A DNA stretch of 38,458 bases from Magnetococcales bacterium. Lineage in GTDB: Bacteria > Pseudomonadota > Magnetococcia > Magnetococcales > UBA8363. Under the pieces are notes generated by a model. That model worked only from the letters and a program-made list of their open reading frames with translations. It ran no database searches and was not told the DNA's origin. Positions 1 through 7,987 of this stretch are shown here, one piece after another (the first letter of the stretch is position 1; each line of letters opens with the position of its first letter). The stretch covers positions 116,644 through 155,101 of the forward strand of contig JADGCV010000003.1 in the NCBI GenBank assembly GCA_015228815.1, in the 5' to 3' direction. A program made the position numbers and the translations under genes.

Positions 1-1
1 G

Positions 2-328
2 GAGGTCGTGAACATGTTGGCAAGAAATATTGAAAAATGGGAGAAGGATATCGAATGGAAAGGACGCAAGGAGGGACGCAAGGAAGGACGCCAGGAAGGA
101 CGCCAGGAAGGACGCCAGGAGGGACTTAAGGAGGGACTTAAGGAGGGACTCAAGGAGGGACGCAAGGAAGAAGCCGCAATCATTCTTCTCAAGTTGATTC
201 GCCGTAAATTTGGCCAGGTTCCCGACTGGACCAATGAAAAGGTGAAGTCGGCGGAATTGGAATTGATCGAACGATGGAGTGACAATTTCGTGTTCGCCGA
301 CGCTTTGGAGGATGTTTTTTCATCCTGA
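2..328 (+). CDS. Rpn-family (PD-(D/E)XK) protein, C-terminal fragment cut by window edge
   Basis: The reading frame is open to the window edge, so this is the 3' part of a gene that begins upstream. A GTG at 8 could be read as a start but has no need to be one. The visible part has a nine-unit tetrapeptide array (GRKE/GRQE/GLKE), then a compact tail with the pattern LIRRKFGQVPDW...ELIERWSDN. That tail resembles the C-terminal DUF4351-like end of Rpn-family recombination-promoting nucleases/putative transposases. The complete gene at 33569-34504 has the same plan (repeat array, then FGSIPDW...LDTLKRWSKK), which supports the call. The nuclease domain itself lies outside the window. Confidence 0.7.
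   Translation, partial: EVVNMLARNIEKWEKDIEWKGRKEGRKEGRQEGRQEGRQEGLKEGLKEGLKEGRKEEAAIILLKLIRRKFGQVPDWTNEKVKSAELELIERWSDNFVFADALEDVFSS
62..169 (+). repeat. Nine tandem 12-bp units inside the Rpn-family gene
   Basis: Nine consecutive 12-bp units (consensus ggacgcaaggag and variants) encode GRKE, GRKE, GRQE x3, GLKE x3 and GRKE. Units 3-5 and 6-8 form homogeneous blocks, as expected from recent slippage or unequal exchange. The encoded stretch should be a charged helical linker. Confidence 0.9.
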
Positions 329-437
329 CCGGTTCCTTGTCAAAGAAGTCTCCGGGGAAAGTCGGGGATGGTCAGGCCGTGGCCGTGGTTTTCATCCCCC
401 ATGTGGACGTGTACCGGATCAAACACGTCCACTTCCA

Positions 438-1742
438 TCACAAGTCTTCCTCGTCCCCCTTCCTGATGGCCTTCTTGTAGTGATTCAGAAGATCAATGGC
501 AAAGGCTTCCGGTGACATTCCCTTGATTGCCGCATGATCGCGAAGGTTTTTTCGGATGATACCAAGGTTTCCGGTTTCGGCGAGTAGGGCGTAATACAGC
601 ACCAGCAGGGATGCCCCTTTGCTGATGAATTCCACTACCGGTTGTTCTGGGTCCTTGAAGACATGTTGCATGATCGCCAGGACGATCTGTTTGTGGGCAA
701 CGAGTTCGTCCCGAATGCGCCCAATCGAATCGATACCGATACGCAGATAGATTTCCACCAACGAATCGACGAAACGGTCCTTGAAGACAAGTTTGGTCTC
801 GTAATGATCCGCAATCGTCCGATCCAGACCACGGACCACCGAATCGTCCAGAATGAACGCCTCCATCGCCTTCATGAACAGCACCTGCTTCGGCTCATCG
901 AGCAAGATGCCTTCCTGTACCCCGCGTGTTTCCACGCTCAATTCCGCCTCGGCACTTCTGGTTACAGGTTCCGTCGTCCCTTTCGATGCGGGCCCGGGTG
1001 ATTTCACAGCCGGTTCCGGGGGGGGGGCAACGGTTTCGGGGACTTTCGCGACCGGTTCGTTGGATTTTTTCCCTTCACCCAGGGCGACCGTCCCCTCCCG
1101 GACGAAAAATTCCTTGATGCGAACGAGTTCATCGTCCGCTGTTTTCAACAAGTAGGAAATCTGCGCCAGCTTGTTGGCATGCCGTCCCGAATGGCCCGCC
1201 TCGCGAAGGTTCGGATCGAATACTGCCTTCACCTCGGACCAGGAGTGTTGCAAAACCGTTCGCAGTTCCAACTGTACCTTGAGGGAAGAAAACCGTCGAT
1301 ATTCGATGCGCTGATGAAATTCCGGCAACAATGAAAGGGAAAAACGGTGCATGTTGATCCCGAGCGGATCCAGGTCATCCCCATCGGCAAAGGTGGCGTG
1401 CTCCAGGATGAATTCCTTGCGCAACACAGCGACTGCGGTATCGATGTCGTCATTGAAAAACATGACCACCTTGAGGACAATAAGATTGACGACATCCTCG
1501 ATCCGGGAATACGCCGGCTCATTTTTTGCCAGAAGGTCTTTCAGCTCTTTCCTGGACATTCTTCTGCTGTCGATCGAACTGAAGGGCAAACCGGAATTGA
1601 TGAAGATTTCCTTTAAATGGGACAATAAAATTTCACTGAAATTTTCGTATAATTCGTAACGTTCGTCATAGAGGTCAAGGAGACTGGATGAATCGGACGA
1701 TGAAGGAGCTGGATGGATCGTGTTCCGGGATAAAGCGCTCAT
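438..1742 (-). CDS. RelA/SpoT-domain protein with degenerate (p)ppGpp synthetase motifs
   Basis: 434 aa from an ATG at 1742; a TTG at 1802 would add 20 residues, and neither start has a strong ribosome binding site. Residues 25-210 follow the RelA_SpoT synthetase fold: IEDVVNLIVLK (81-91), FNDDID (96-101), an EYRRF segment, then LELRTVLQHSW (158-168) and a helix with YLLKTADDEL. Key positions differ from active alarmone synthetases. The G-Y-x-S-x-H motif reads GINMHR (128-133), so the guanine-stacking Tyr is missing. The E-x-Q-x-R-T motif reads QLELRT, with Glu and Gln exchanged. A Pro-rich linker (about 225-285) leads to an all-helical C-terminal domain I do not recognise. The fold call is fairly sure; loss of catalysis is inferred from the motifs. 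Monocistronic by position. Confidence 0.65.
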   Translation of the reverse strand: MSALSRNTIHPAPSSSDSSSLLDLYDERYELYENFSEILLSHLKEIFINSGLPFSSIDSRRMSRKELKDLLAKNEPAYSRIEDVVNLIVLKVVMFFNDDIDTAVAVLRKEFILEHATFADGDDLDPLGINMHRFSLSLLPEFHQRIEYRRFSSLKVQLELRTVLQHSWSEVKAVFDPNLREAGHSGRHANKLAQISYLLKTADDELVRIKEFFVREGTVALGEGKKSNEPVAKVPETVAPPPEPAVKSPGPASKGTTEPVTRSAEAELSVETRGVQEGILLDEPKQVLFMKAMEAFILDDSVVRGLDRTIADHYETKLVFKDRFVDSLVEIYLRIGIDSIGRIRDELVAHKQIVLAIMQHVFKDPEQPVVEFISKGASLLVLYYALLAETGNLGIIRKNLRDHAAIKGMSPEAFAIDLLNHYKKAIRKGDEEDL

Positions 1743-2004
1743 GGCACACCGACAAATAGGACCAACCGGATCATGATAAATGTGACCTTTCAGGCAAACC
1801 AACGCAGGAATGGAGTGCGTCCCTTGTCTCGTGCCATTCCGTCGGACCCGAAACGTCAGCTCGACTGGATACGATCGTGGCTGTCTGAATGTTCATGAAG
1901 AAGCCTCCTGGATCATGCCACAAGGTTTCGAAACGGGCAACGGCGTATCTTGAGCTTAAGGATGTCACGCGACACCAAGAAAAATTCGATCAAAAAAATC
2001 AGCG

Positions 2005-2355
2005 TCAATCAAGGATGGACAGCAGGTTTTCAGGGGGACGTCCGACAGCCGCCTTGAATGCGGTGACGGCAATGGGGCGTTCCAGAAGTTTTGGAAATTC
2101 GAGCAGGGCTTCAACAAGGGCATCGTGGGAAAGGTTGGGGTCATCCAGTTTGTTTTCCTTGTATTCCGCCTCTTTTTGCCGCATCAATTGTCTGGGATGA
2201 AGACGCAGTTTGTCCAGAATATCCAATAATTCTTTTTTTGTTGGGGGGTGGTTCAGATATTCGACCACGTTGGGATTGACCCCTTTGGATCGCAGCAGGT
2301 CCAAACCCGCACGGGATTTGCTGCATCGGGGATTATGGTAGTAGGTGATTTCCAT
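2005..2355 (-). CDS. arsC: ArsC-family (glutaredoxin-fold) arsenate reductase-like protein
   Basis: 116 aa, the usual size for the single-domain ArsC/YfgD family. The N-terminal motif HNPRCSKSR places the catalytic cysteine at position 11. The middle has the family pattern VVEYLNHPPTKKEL and the C-terminal half has RPI and VGRPPENLL. In E. coli ArsC this cysteine forms an adduct with arsenate that glutathione/glutaredoxin resolves. The YfgD subgroup has the same fold but an unproven substrate. No arsR, arsB or acr3 gene is adjacent, so a role in arsenic resistance is uncertain. The ATG at 2355 begins the fold exactly; an AGGAAAG lies about 12 bases upstream. Confidence 0.85.
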   Translation of the reverse strand: MEITYYHNPRCSKSRAGLDLLRSKGVNPNVVEYLNHPPTKKELLDILDKLRLHPRQLMRQKEAEYKENKLDDPNLSHDALVEALLEFPKLLERPIAVTAFKAAVGRPPENLLSILD

Positions 2356-2535
2356 GTCGATCGACTTTCCTGATGGCCGCATACCGGAAGGAGACGCCTC
2401 TCCGGAAGAACAAGAACATTGAATCGCCAAGCGTTCGTCATGTTTGACTAACATTCTCAGGCTGTTTGCGCAATGGGGTACGAGGAAAATCGGCACGAAG
2501 GATTTCCCGGCGGCGTTTGAAAAGAATGATTCTTG

Positions 2536-2898
2536 ATGGTAATCAACCGGGAGGAAGATGTGGATGCAAGGCATGCCTCCGAAGGGCATTCGCCCTTGCC
2601 GGAGGAAGCGGATTTCCAGGGCCGACTGACGTGGGCCCGAGAGGTTTTGGGGTTGGGAGAGACCGTCACCCGAATTGCGTTGAAGGACCGAGTCCGGGAG
2701 CTGCTGCACCGGTGGCATCCCGATCATGCCCGGACCGACCGCCCCCTTCACGAACGGCAAACCCGGTTCATTCTGATGGCTCGGGACATCATTGGGGACT
2801 ATTGCGATCATTACCGCATTTCATTCGCAAGCGAGGAAATCGACAAATACCTTCCGCCTGACGAATGGTTCAAAAAACGTTTTGGAGATCATTCTTGA
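2536..2898 (+). CDS. Small J-domain-like protein
   Basis: About 120 aa from an ATG at 2536; a TTG directly before it is an alternative, and no clear ribosome binding site helps. The central part, with LKDRVRELLHRWHPDH, carries the HPD tripeptide (about residues 61-63) at the end of a basic helix, followed by a second helix. This is the J-domain signature that stimulates DnaK-type ATPases. There is no G/F region, zinc-finger or substrate-binding domain of canonical DnaJ, so it is a stand-alone J-like protein. Its TGA overlaps the ATG of the DUF1643 gene by one base, so the two are co-translated and probably work together. The client is unknown. Confidence 0.65.
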   Translation: MVINREEDVDARHASEGHSPLPEEADFQGRLTWAREVLGLGETVTRIALKDRVRELLHRWHPDHARTDRPLHERQTRFILMARDIIGDYCDHYRISFASEEIDKYLPPDEWFKKRFGDHS

Positions 2899-3680
2899 TG
2901 AACGCATCGACCCGGGGTAAAGAGTCTGGCGGCGGACGGGACAGCAGGGAGGCCAACCGCCTCAAGGCTGCGGACATCAAGAAAATCTATTCTGTATTTG
3001 GCCAGTTTGTCACATTGTCACTGGGTTTGGGTACGGTTTCTCTGCGCCCGGTCCTTGAATTGATCCGCAAGGACCGACTTCCGGAGGATCCCGACCGGAT
3101 TGGCAGGATGATTCCCGACCTTCTGGTGGTGATGATGAATCCCGGATCCTCTCATCCTCTGGATCCGCACTACCAGCCGCGGCATGCGACGACACCGGAA
3201 GAAATCGATCCCCTGGGAGAACGGATCCCAACCCGACCCGACAACACCCAGTACCAGATCATGCGCATCCTGTGGGCCCGAGGGCTTGGACATGCCCGCG
3301 TTCTCAATCTGTCCGACCTGAGGGAAACGAAAAGCACCCGATTTGTCGCACTGTTTCAGGATCTGGAGCGGTATCCCAAAGGTTCGGCCCATTCGCTTTT
3401 TTCTCCCGAACGTACCCGGGAACGAATGATCCGCATGGGACAGGGGGCCGACATTCCCGTCCTGGTCGGATGGGGACGTCATCCCGGACTCCTGCCTTTG
3501 GCACGTCAATGTCTGGACACGCTCGTTCCGGAGCGGATCATCGGTGTTGCCATTCCCGGGGCGCCCGGATTGTATGCCCATCCCAGCCCCATGATGCAAT
3601 ATGCCAAGGAAGCCTGGGTCGAAGCGATTCTGGCCATTGATCATCCCTGGCACATTGCATCCGCCAATGACTTGGTGTGA
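2898..3680 (+). CDS. DUF1643-family protein
   Basis: 260 aa. The ATG at 2898 overlaps the stop codon of the J-domain gene. The layout matches DUF1643: LLVVMMNPGSS near residue 75 (the family's 'M-L-N-P-S' segment), then a histidine-rich stretch, ARGLGHARVLNLSDLRE (an 'x-V-x-N-L' strand), and IPVLVGWGRH toward the C-terminus. The biochemical function of the family is not established. Members are common in phages and accessory islands. Coupling with a J-domain gene is the most informative contextual feature. A MNT-type nucleotidyltransferase gene starts 8 bases downstream. Confidence 0.75.
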   Translation: MNASTRGKESGGGRDSREANRLKAADIKKIYSVFGQFVTLSLGLGTVSLRPVLELIRKDRLPEDPDRIGRMIPDLLVVMMNPGSSHPLDPHYQPRHATTPEEIDPLGERIPTRPDNTQYQIMRILWARGLGHARVLNLSDLRETKSTRFVALFQDLERYPKGSAHSLFSPERTRERMIRMGQGADIPVLVGWGRHPGLLPLARQCLDTLVPERIIGVAIPGAPGLYAHPSPMMQYAKEAWVEAILAIDHPWHIASANDLV

Positions 3681-3688
3681 GGGGCAAC

Positions 3689-4024
3689 ATGACCGATCTG
3701 ACTCAGGAATTATTGCTGGAAGCGACCCGGATCATCGTCGAGGCGGCGGATCCCGAACAGGTGATTCTCTTCGGCTCCCACGCCCGAGGCGAAGCGCGGA
3801 CCGATTCCGATCTCGATCTGCTGGTGGTGGAATCTGCCCCCTTTGGCCCGGAGCGCAGCCGCTACCGGGAGATGGCGCGGCTGGAAAGGGCCATGGGGCG
3901 GTTTCCAGCCCCCACGGACATCCTGGTCTACAGCCGAGAGGAAATCGAGCGTTTCCGGGATGCGACCTGCCATCTGGTCCATCGGGCCTTGCGGGAAGGG
4001 CGGGTGCTGTATGAGCGACCGTGA
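3689..4024 (+). CDS. MNT-type minimal nucleotidyltransferase (MntA-like antitoxin)
   Basis: 111 aa. The start is the ATG at 3689, preceded by GAGGGG. The protein has the nucleotidyltransferase signature GSHARGEARTDSDLDLLV (residues 29-46): a Gly-Ser pair, then two metal-binding aspartates at D41 and D43. A third candidate Asp sits in PTDILV (D77). In HEPN/MNT toxin-antitoxin pairs the MNT protein AMPylates and silences the HEPN RNase. The usual partner gene overlaps the MNT stop, as it does here (start at 4011), but it is truncated after 17 codons. The MNT gene looks intact. Confidence 0.85.
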   Translation: MTDLTQELLLEATRIIVEAADPEQVILFGSHARGEARTDSDLDLLVVESAPFGPERSRYREMARLERAMGRFPAPTDILVYSREEIERFRDATCHLVHRALREGRVLYERP

Positions 4025-4064
4025 AACCGCACGCCAGTTGTTGACGATGGCAGGCAAGGTATGA
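4011..4064 (+). pseudogene. Truncated HEPN-family toxin gene (N-terminal remnant)
   Basis: The frame starts at an ATG 14 bases before the MNT stop, in the +1 frame relative to it, and reads MSDRETARQLLTMAGKV then TGA. This is the opening of a typical HEPN-domain protein, which begins with a short 'D-R-E-x-A-x-x-L-L-x-M-A' helix. The rest of the domain, including the RX4-6H RNase motif, is missing. The lptG stop lies 30 bases downstream, so the body of the gene has been deleted rather than displaced. The resemblance rests on a very short stretch, hence moderate confidence. Confidence 0.55.
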
Positions 4065-4093
4065 TGTACCCGGTTTTTTCCGTTTCCCGACCG

Positions 4094-5185
4094 CTACCCG
4101 CCCCGCCGGGGTTGGGCCAGATGCAGGAACAGGAATCCGCCGATTCCCAGAAAGAACAGGACCGGCGCCCAGGCGGCCACCATGGGCGGCAGACGATTGC
4201 CCAACCCCAGGGCTGTCGCCAGATCCACCATCACGAACATGATGAAGCCCAGCACCAACCCGAAAAAAAGCGCTCGCGTCAATCCTCCCTGGCGCGGCAG
4301 GCGCAGCGCGAACGGAAATCCCAGCAGGATGGCGGTCATGGTGGTCAGGGGATCGACCATTTTTCGGTGGAAGGTCATTTCATGACTGGTCGTATCCACC
4401 CCTTCCTGTTCGAGGCGCGACATCAATTGCCAAAGTTGCGGCAACGACAGCGCCGCGGGTTCGGGAACCGAGGAGCGATCCATCCGCACCGGTTCAAGAT
4501 TGACGGGCCATTCCTTGCGCAGGAAGGGTTCGGCGCTGGCCTCCGGTCCGAAATGATAAAGGGTGCCGTTGCCGAGGAACCATCGGCCATCCTGATAGGA
4601 GGCGCTTTCGGCGTCGATACGGCTGACCAGGCTGTTGTTGCCATCGAAACGAAACACGCTGATCTCTTCGAGTTCGAGGCCGGTTGGATCGGCCTTGGCG
4701 GCATGGACGAGCTGGCGACCACTGCGTAACCAGAAACTTCCCGAACGCGACTGGGACGCGAGAAACCGACCGGTGATCTGGTTTTGCAGATGCTGTTCGG
4801 CCTGATTGCAGCGCCAGACGATCTGTTCCTGGAGCACCAGATGAAGCCCGGCAATGATGAATCCTCCCATCAGAAAAGGAATCAGAATACGGTAGAGCGA
4901 GACGCCACTGGCCCGCATGACGGTGATTTCGCTTTGCCGACTCAGGGTTGTCAGGACCATCATGGCGGTCAGAAGGGCAAAGGAGGGGAGGAGCATGGCC
5001 AGGAAGTTCGGCAGCCGGCTGAGAATCATCAAACTGATGTCTTCCCAATTGAAATTGACCTTCTGGGAATAGCGGCGAACGCTTTCGATCCCGTCGATCA
5101 GAAAGAACAATCCCATGAAGGTGCCGACCACACGCAGGAACGCGCCGAGAAACAGCCTCAGGAGGTATTGGAACAGGACAGGCAT
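4094..5185 (-). CDS. lptG: LPS export ABC transporter permease LptG
   Basis: 363 aa. LptG pairs with LptF in the inner-membrane LptB2FG transporter that extracts lipopolysaccharide and passes it to LptC/LptA. The ATG at 5185 has GGAGG upstream and lies 5 bases after the lptF stop. The plan is that of the YjgP/YjgQ family: an N-terminal helix (LLRLFLGAFLRVVGTF), helices 2-3 with the SEITVMRASGVS coupling segment (about residues 85-100), a periplasmic beta-jellyroll, and three C-terminal helices. A longer frame upstream is not the real start. The order lptF-lptG with pepA divergent from lptF is conserved in many Proteobacteria. Confidence 0.93.
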   Translation of the reverse strand: MPVLFQYLLRLFLGAFLRVVGTFMGLFFLIDGIESVRRYSQKVNFNWEDISLMILSRLPNFLAMLLPSFALLTAMMVLTTLSRQSEITVMRASGVSLYRILIPFLMGGFIIAGLHLVLQEQIVWRCNQAEQHLQNQITGRFLASQSRSGSFWLRSGRQLVHAAKADPTGLELEEISVFRFDGNNSLVSRIDAESASYQDGRWFLGNGTLYHFGPEASAEPFLRKEWPVNLEPVRMDRSSVPEPAALSLPQLWQLMSRLEQEGVDTTSHEMTFHRKMVDPLTTMTAILLGFPFALRLPRQGGLTRALFFGLVLGFIMFVMVDLATALGLGNRLPPMVAAWAPVLFFLGIGGFLFLHLAQPRRGG

Positions 5186-5190
5186 TCCGA

Positions 5191-6375
5191 TCAGACCTCC
5201 TTGGGCGCGCGCTGGACACGCAACACCATTTGCGGCAGGGATGAGAGAAACTGCGCCAGCCACACCAGGATACGAAAGGAGCCGTCACGCGCCGTGTGGA
5301 TGGTGACGTACACCGTCAACAGGGCCATCATGAGGTTGGGTATCCAGTAGCCCGCGCCCGGGAGGACCAGACCTCGGTGGACCGCCGCCTCGCCGAAGGA
5401 GAGCAGCATGAAATGGACGAGCAGCATGATCACCGCGACGATGAATCCATAGGCGCGTCCTGTTCGATGGGACTGCTGCAATCCGAGGGAAACGGAAAAA
5501 ATTCCCAGAATGAACCCGGCAAAGGGAAAGGCGAGGCGGCGATGAAATTCCGCCGCCGCCTTGAGTGATTCGTCCGGCATGTCGAACCTGATGGAATGAA
5601 TCAGCTCGCCGAGACCCATTTCCTTGTGTCCCGATTTGCGCGATTCTTCCTTCAAGCCAAGGGAAACCCCCAGGTCGAGGGTATAACTGGAAAACCGCAA
5701 CTGGCGGTATCGGCCTTCGGGCAATTTTTCGTGGCGGCTGCCCTCCTCCAGGAAAAGGACCGATTCTTCCGCGTCCCGGATTTGCAATTGTCCGCTGCGC
5801 GCGGTCAGGGTGACCGTTTCGTGGGGCTTGCGTTCATCGTGGATCAGCACCCCATTCAATAGTCCACCATTCTCCGATTTTTCGTGGATATAGATGGTCA
5901 ATCCCGGGATGGTCTGGTTGAAGGTCTGGGGTTTCAAGGCCAAGGTGGTCGAGGAGAGCAAGGCATTGCGCAACACGGCGAATTGATGAAAACTCCCTGG
6001 AACCCAGGTCATATTGAGAATGATGGTCAGGATGGTGAACAGGCTGACCAAGATTGCAATGGGGAAGAGGATCTGGTACAGACTCACTCCACTGGCCTTG
6101 AGCACGACCGTTTCACTGTCCTGTGAAAAACGGCCCAAAGCCAGAAGAATGCCGATCAACAGTGCCATGGGGGCAACCGATACCACGAATTGGGGCATGA
6201 GCCAGAAAATCATGTCGCCAAGGACGCCAATGGCCACCCCCTTGTTGACCCAGAGATCCACCAGGTTGAGCACCCGGGGCAACATGATCAGAAAGGTCAG
6301 CACGAACAGGACCAGTGCCGAGGAAATGGCACATTCCATGAAAATGTATCGGGAGAGTCTGTAGCGTCGGATCAT
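5191..6375 (-). CDS. lptF: LPS export ABC transporter permease LptF
   Basis: 394 aa from the ATG at 6375 (MIRRYRLSRYIF...). In-frame ATGs at 6393 and 6402 are alternatives, and none has a strong ribosome binding site. The protein has an N-terminal membrane helix, the family segment DSETVVLKASGVSLYQI in the cytosolic coupling loop, a periplasmic jellyroll in the middle and three C-terminal helices. It acts with LptG and LptB in LPS extraction. It is divergent from pepA, with about 70 bases holding both promoters. A much longer frame reading upstream through pepA on the opposite strand is an artefact. Confidence 0.93.
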   Translation of the reverse strand: MIRRYRLSRYIFMECAISSALVLFVLTFLIMLPRVLNLVDLWVNKGVAIGVLGDMIFWLMPQFVVSVAPMALLIGILLALGRFSQDSETVVLKASGVSLYQILFPIAILVSLFTILTIILNMTWVPGSFHQFAVLRNALLSSTTLALKPQTFNQTIPGLTIYIHEKSENGGLLNGVLIHDERKPHETVTLTARSGQLQIRDAEESVLFLEEGSRHEKLPEGRYRQLRFSSYTLDLGVSLGLKEESRKSGHKEMGLGELIHSIRFDMPDESLKAAAEFHRRLAFPFAGFILGIFSVSLGLQQSHRTGRAYGFIVAVIMLLVHFMLLSFGEAAVHRGLVLPGAGYWIPNLMMALLTVYVTIHTARDGSFRILVWLAQFLSSLPQMVLRVQRAPKEV

Positions 6376-6447
6376 GGCACCGCAGTCTATCATCTTTTCC
6401 ATCGAAATGCCTGGGGATGAAACAGCCTCGGAAAAAAAAAAGGATGC

Positions 6448-7986
6448 ATGGTGATGAAGAACGCTTCTGTCGTCGTGAAACTGGTTGCCGATCCGGGAGT
6501 TTCCTGGCCCTGTGACGCGGTTGCGATCGGAATCCATGACAATGGCAAACCCCAGGCGGCCCTTGAAATGATCAGTGGCGACTGGATGAGCGAAGTTCAA
6601 CGGATTTTGTCTCTGGGATGGATGCGTGGCAAGGAGGGAGAAACCCTTCTGCTTCCGCTGGATGCCGAGACCTCGGGACCGGGGCGTCTGCTTCTGATGG
6701 GGCTTGGCAAGGAAAACGCCATCACCCCTCGGACCCTGGAAAACACGGGCGCCCGATTGATCAAGGCGGCGCGGGCCCATGGGATTGCCCGGCTCGGATG
6801 CCTGATTCCCCGCGACCGTCACCATGGCATTTCCCGCAAACGCTGTATCGAACATCTGGCCCTGGGGGCATGGAACGGCGATTATCGTTTCGACCGGTTC
6901 AAGACCAGGGACAAGGACAAGGATCATGATCGGGACGACACCCGGGAGGTTGTGCTCGAACTGGCCGTTTCGGAACGCAAGAAAGATCGTCTGTCGCAAA
7001 AACTTGAACGGCTGCGTCATGTGTACGAGGGGCAGACCCTTGCCCGGGATCTGGGCAACATGCCGGGAAACCTTCTGACTCCCGAAGAGATGGCCCAGGA
7101 GGCGCGTCAACGGACCCGGAACCTTTCCATTGCCGTGACGGTGTGGAACGAGGACGCGCTGAAGAAAAATGGCATGAACGGAATCCTTGCCGTCGGTCAG
7201 GGGAGCGTCCATCCACCCCGGCTCATCATCATGGAATACCGTCATGGTGGAGACCGTCCGCTCCTGGCCGTCGTCGGCAAGGCGATCACCTTCGACTCGG
7301 GAGGCATTTCCCTGAAGCCGGGGGCCAAGATGGAGGAAATGAAATTCGACATGGCCGGTGGCGCCGCCGTCATGGGGTTCATGCAGGCCATCGCCGCCAT
7401 GAAACTCAAGGTCAACGTCGTCGGTCTCATTCCCGCCGCCGAAAATCTCCCCTCGGGCCATGCCCAGAGGCCCGGCGACATCATCCAGACCGCCAGCGGT
7501 CAATGGGTCGAGGTGATCAACACCGATGCCGAGGGACGGCTCATTCTTGCCGATGCCCTTCATCACGCCAAATCCTTCGCCCCCGACATGATCATCGATC
7601 TTGCGACATTGACCGGGGCGTGTGTCGTGGCCCTGGGGCACGAGGCCAGCGGTCTCATGGGGTACAACAAGAAACTGTTGCGCAAACTGGGCCGGGCGGG
7701 ACGGCGGGTCGGCGAACGGCTCTGGCCTCTTCCCCTCTTTCCCGGCTATCAGGAACTGCTCAAGTCGCCCGTCGCCGACATGAAAAACGTTGGCGGACGC
7801 GATGCCGGAGCGATCACCGGCGGATGTTTCCTCTCCCGATTCATCGATCGAAAAATTCCCTGGGCCCACATCGACATTGCCGGAACCGCCTGGGATCCTG
7901 GGAGCAAGAAGCCTTCCCAACCCAAGGGGGCCACCGCCGTCGGGGTGCGTCTTTTGTGCCGGTTTGCCGAAAAGGAGCTTGCCTGA
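6448..7986 (+). CDS. pepA: Leucyl aminopeptidase PepA (M17 family)
   Basis: 512 aa, the normal size for the family. The C-terminal catalytic domain has the metal and active-site motifs ITFDSGGISLKPG, MKFDMAGGAAV and the signature NTDAEGRL. The enzyme is a dizinc/manganese cytosolic hexamer that removes N-terminal residues; in enterobacteria it also binds DNA. AAGGA precedes the ATG at 6448, and an ATG at 6454 has the better spacing. A short insertion rich in Lys and Asp (about residues 150-165) is unusual. The holC start lies one base past its stop, so the two genes are coupled. Confidence 0.95.
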   Translation: MVMKNASVVVKLVADPGVSWPCDAVAIGIHDNGKPQAALEMISGDWMSEVQRILSLGWMRGKEGETLLLPLDAETSGPGRLLLMGLGKENAITPRTLENTGARLIKAARAHGIARLGCLIPRDRHHGISRKRCIEHLALGAWNGDYRFDRFKTRDKDKDHDRDDTREVVLELAVSERKKDRLSQKLERLRHVYEGQTLARDLGNMPGNLLTPEEMAQEARQRTRNLSIAVTVWNEDALKKNGMNGILAVGQGSVHPPRLIIMEYRHGGDRPLLAVVGKAITFDSGGISLKPGAKMEEMKFDMAGGAAVMGFMQAIAAMKLKVNVVGLIPAAENLPSGHAQRPGDIIQTASGQWVEVINTDAEGRLILADALHHAKSFAPDMIIDLATLTGACVVALGHEASGLMGYNKKLLRKLGRAGRRVGERLWPLPLFPGYQELLKSPVADMKNVGGRDAGAITGGCFLSRFIDRKIPWAHIDIAGTAWDPGSKKPSQPKGATAVGVRLLCRFAEKELA

Positions 7987-7987
7987 G

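Noticed and set aside
6376-7920. Long N-terminal extension of the lptF frame
   Set aside because: The extension is antisense to pepA and has none of the membrane topology of the family; LptF starts at 6375 or a few codons upstream.
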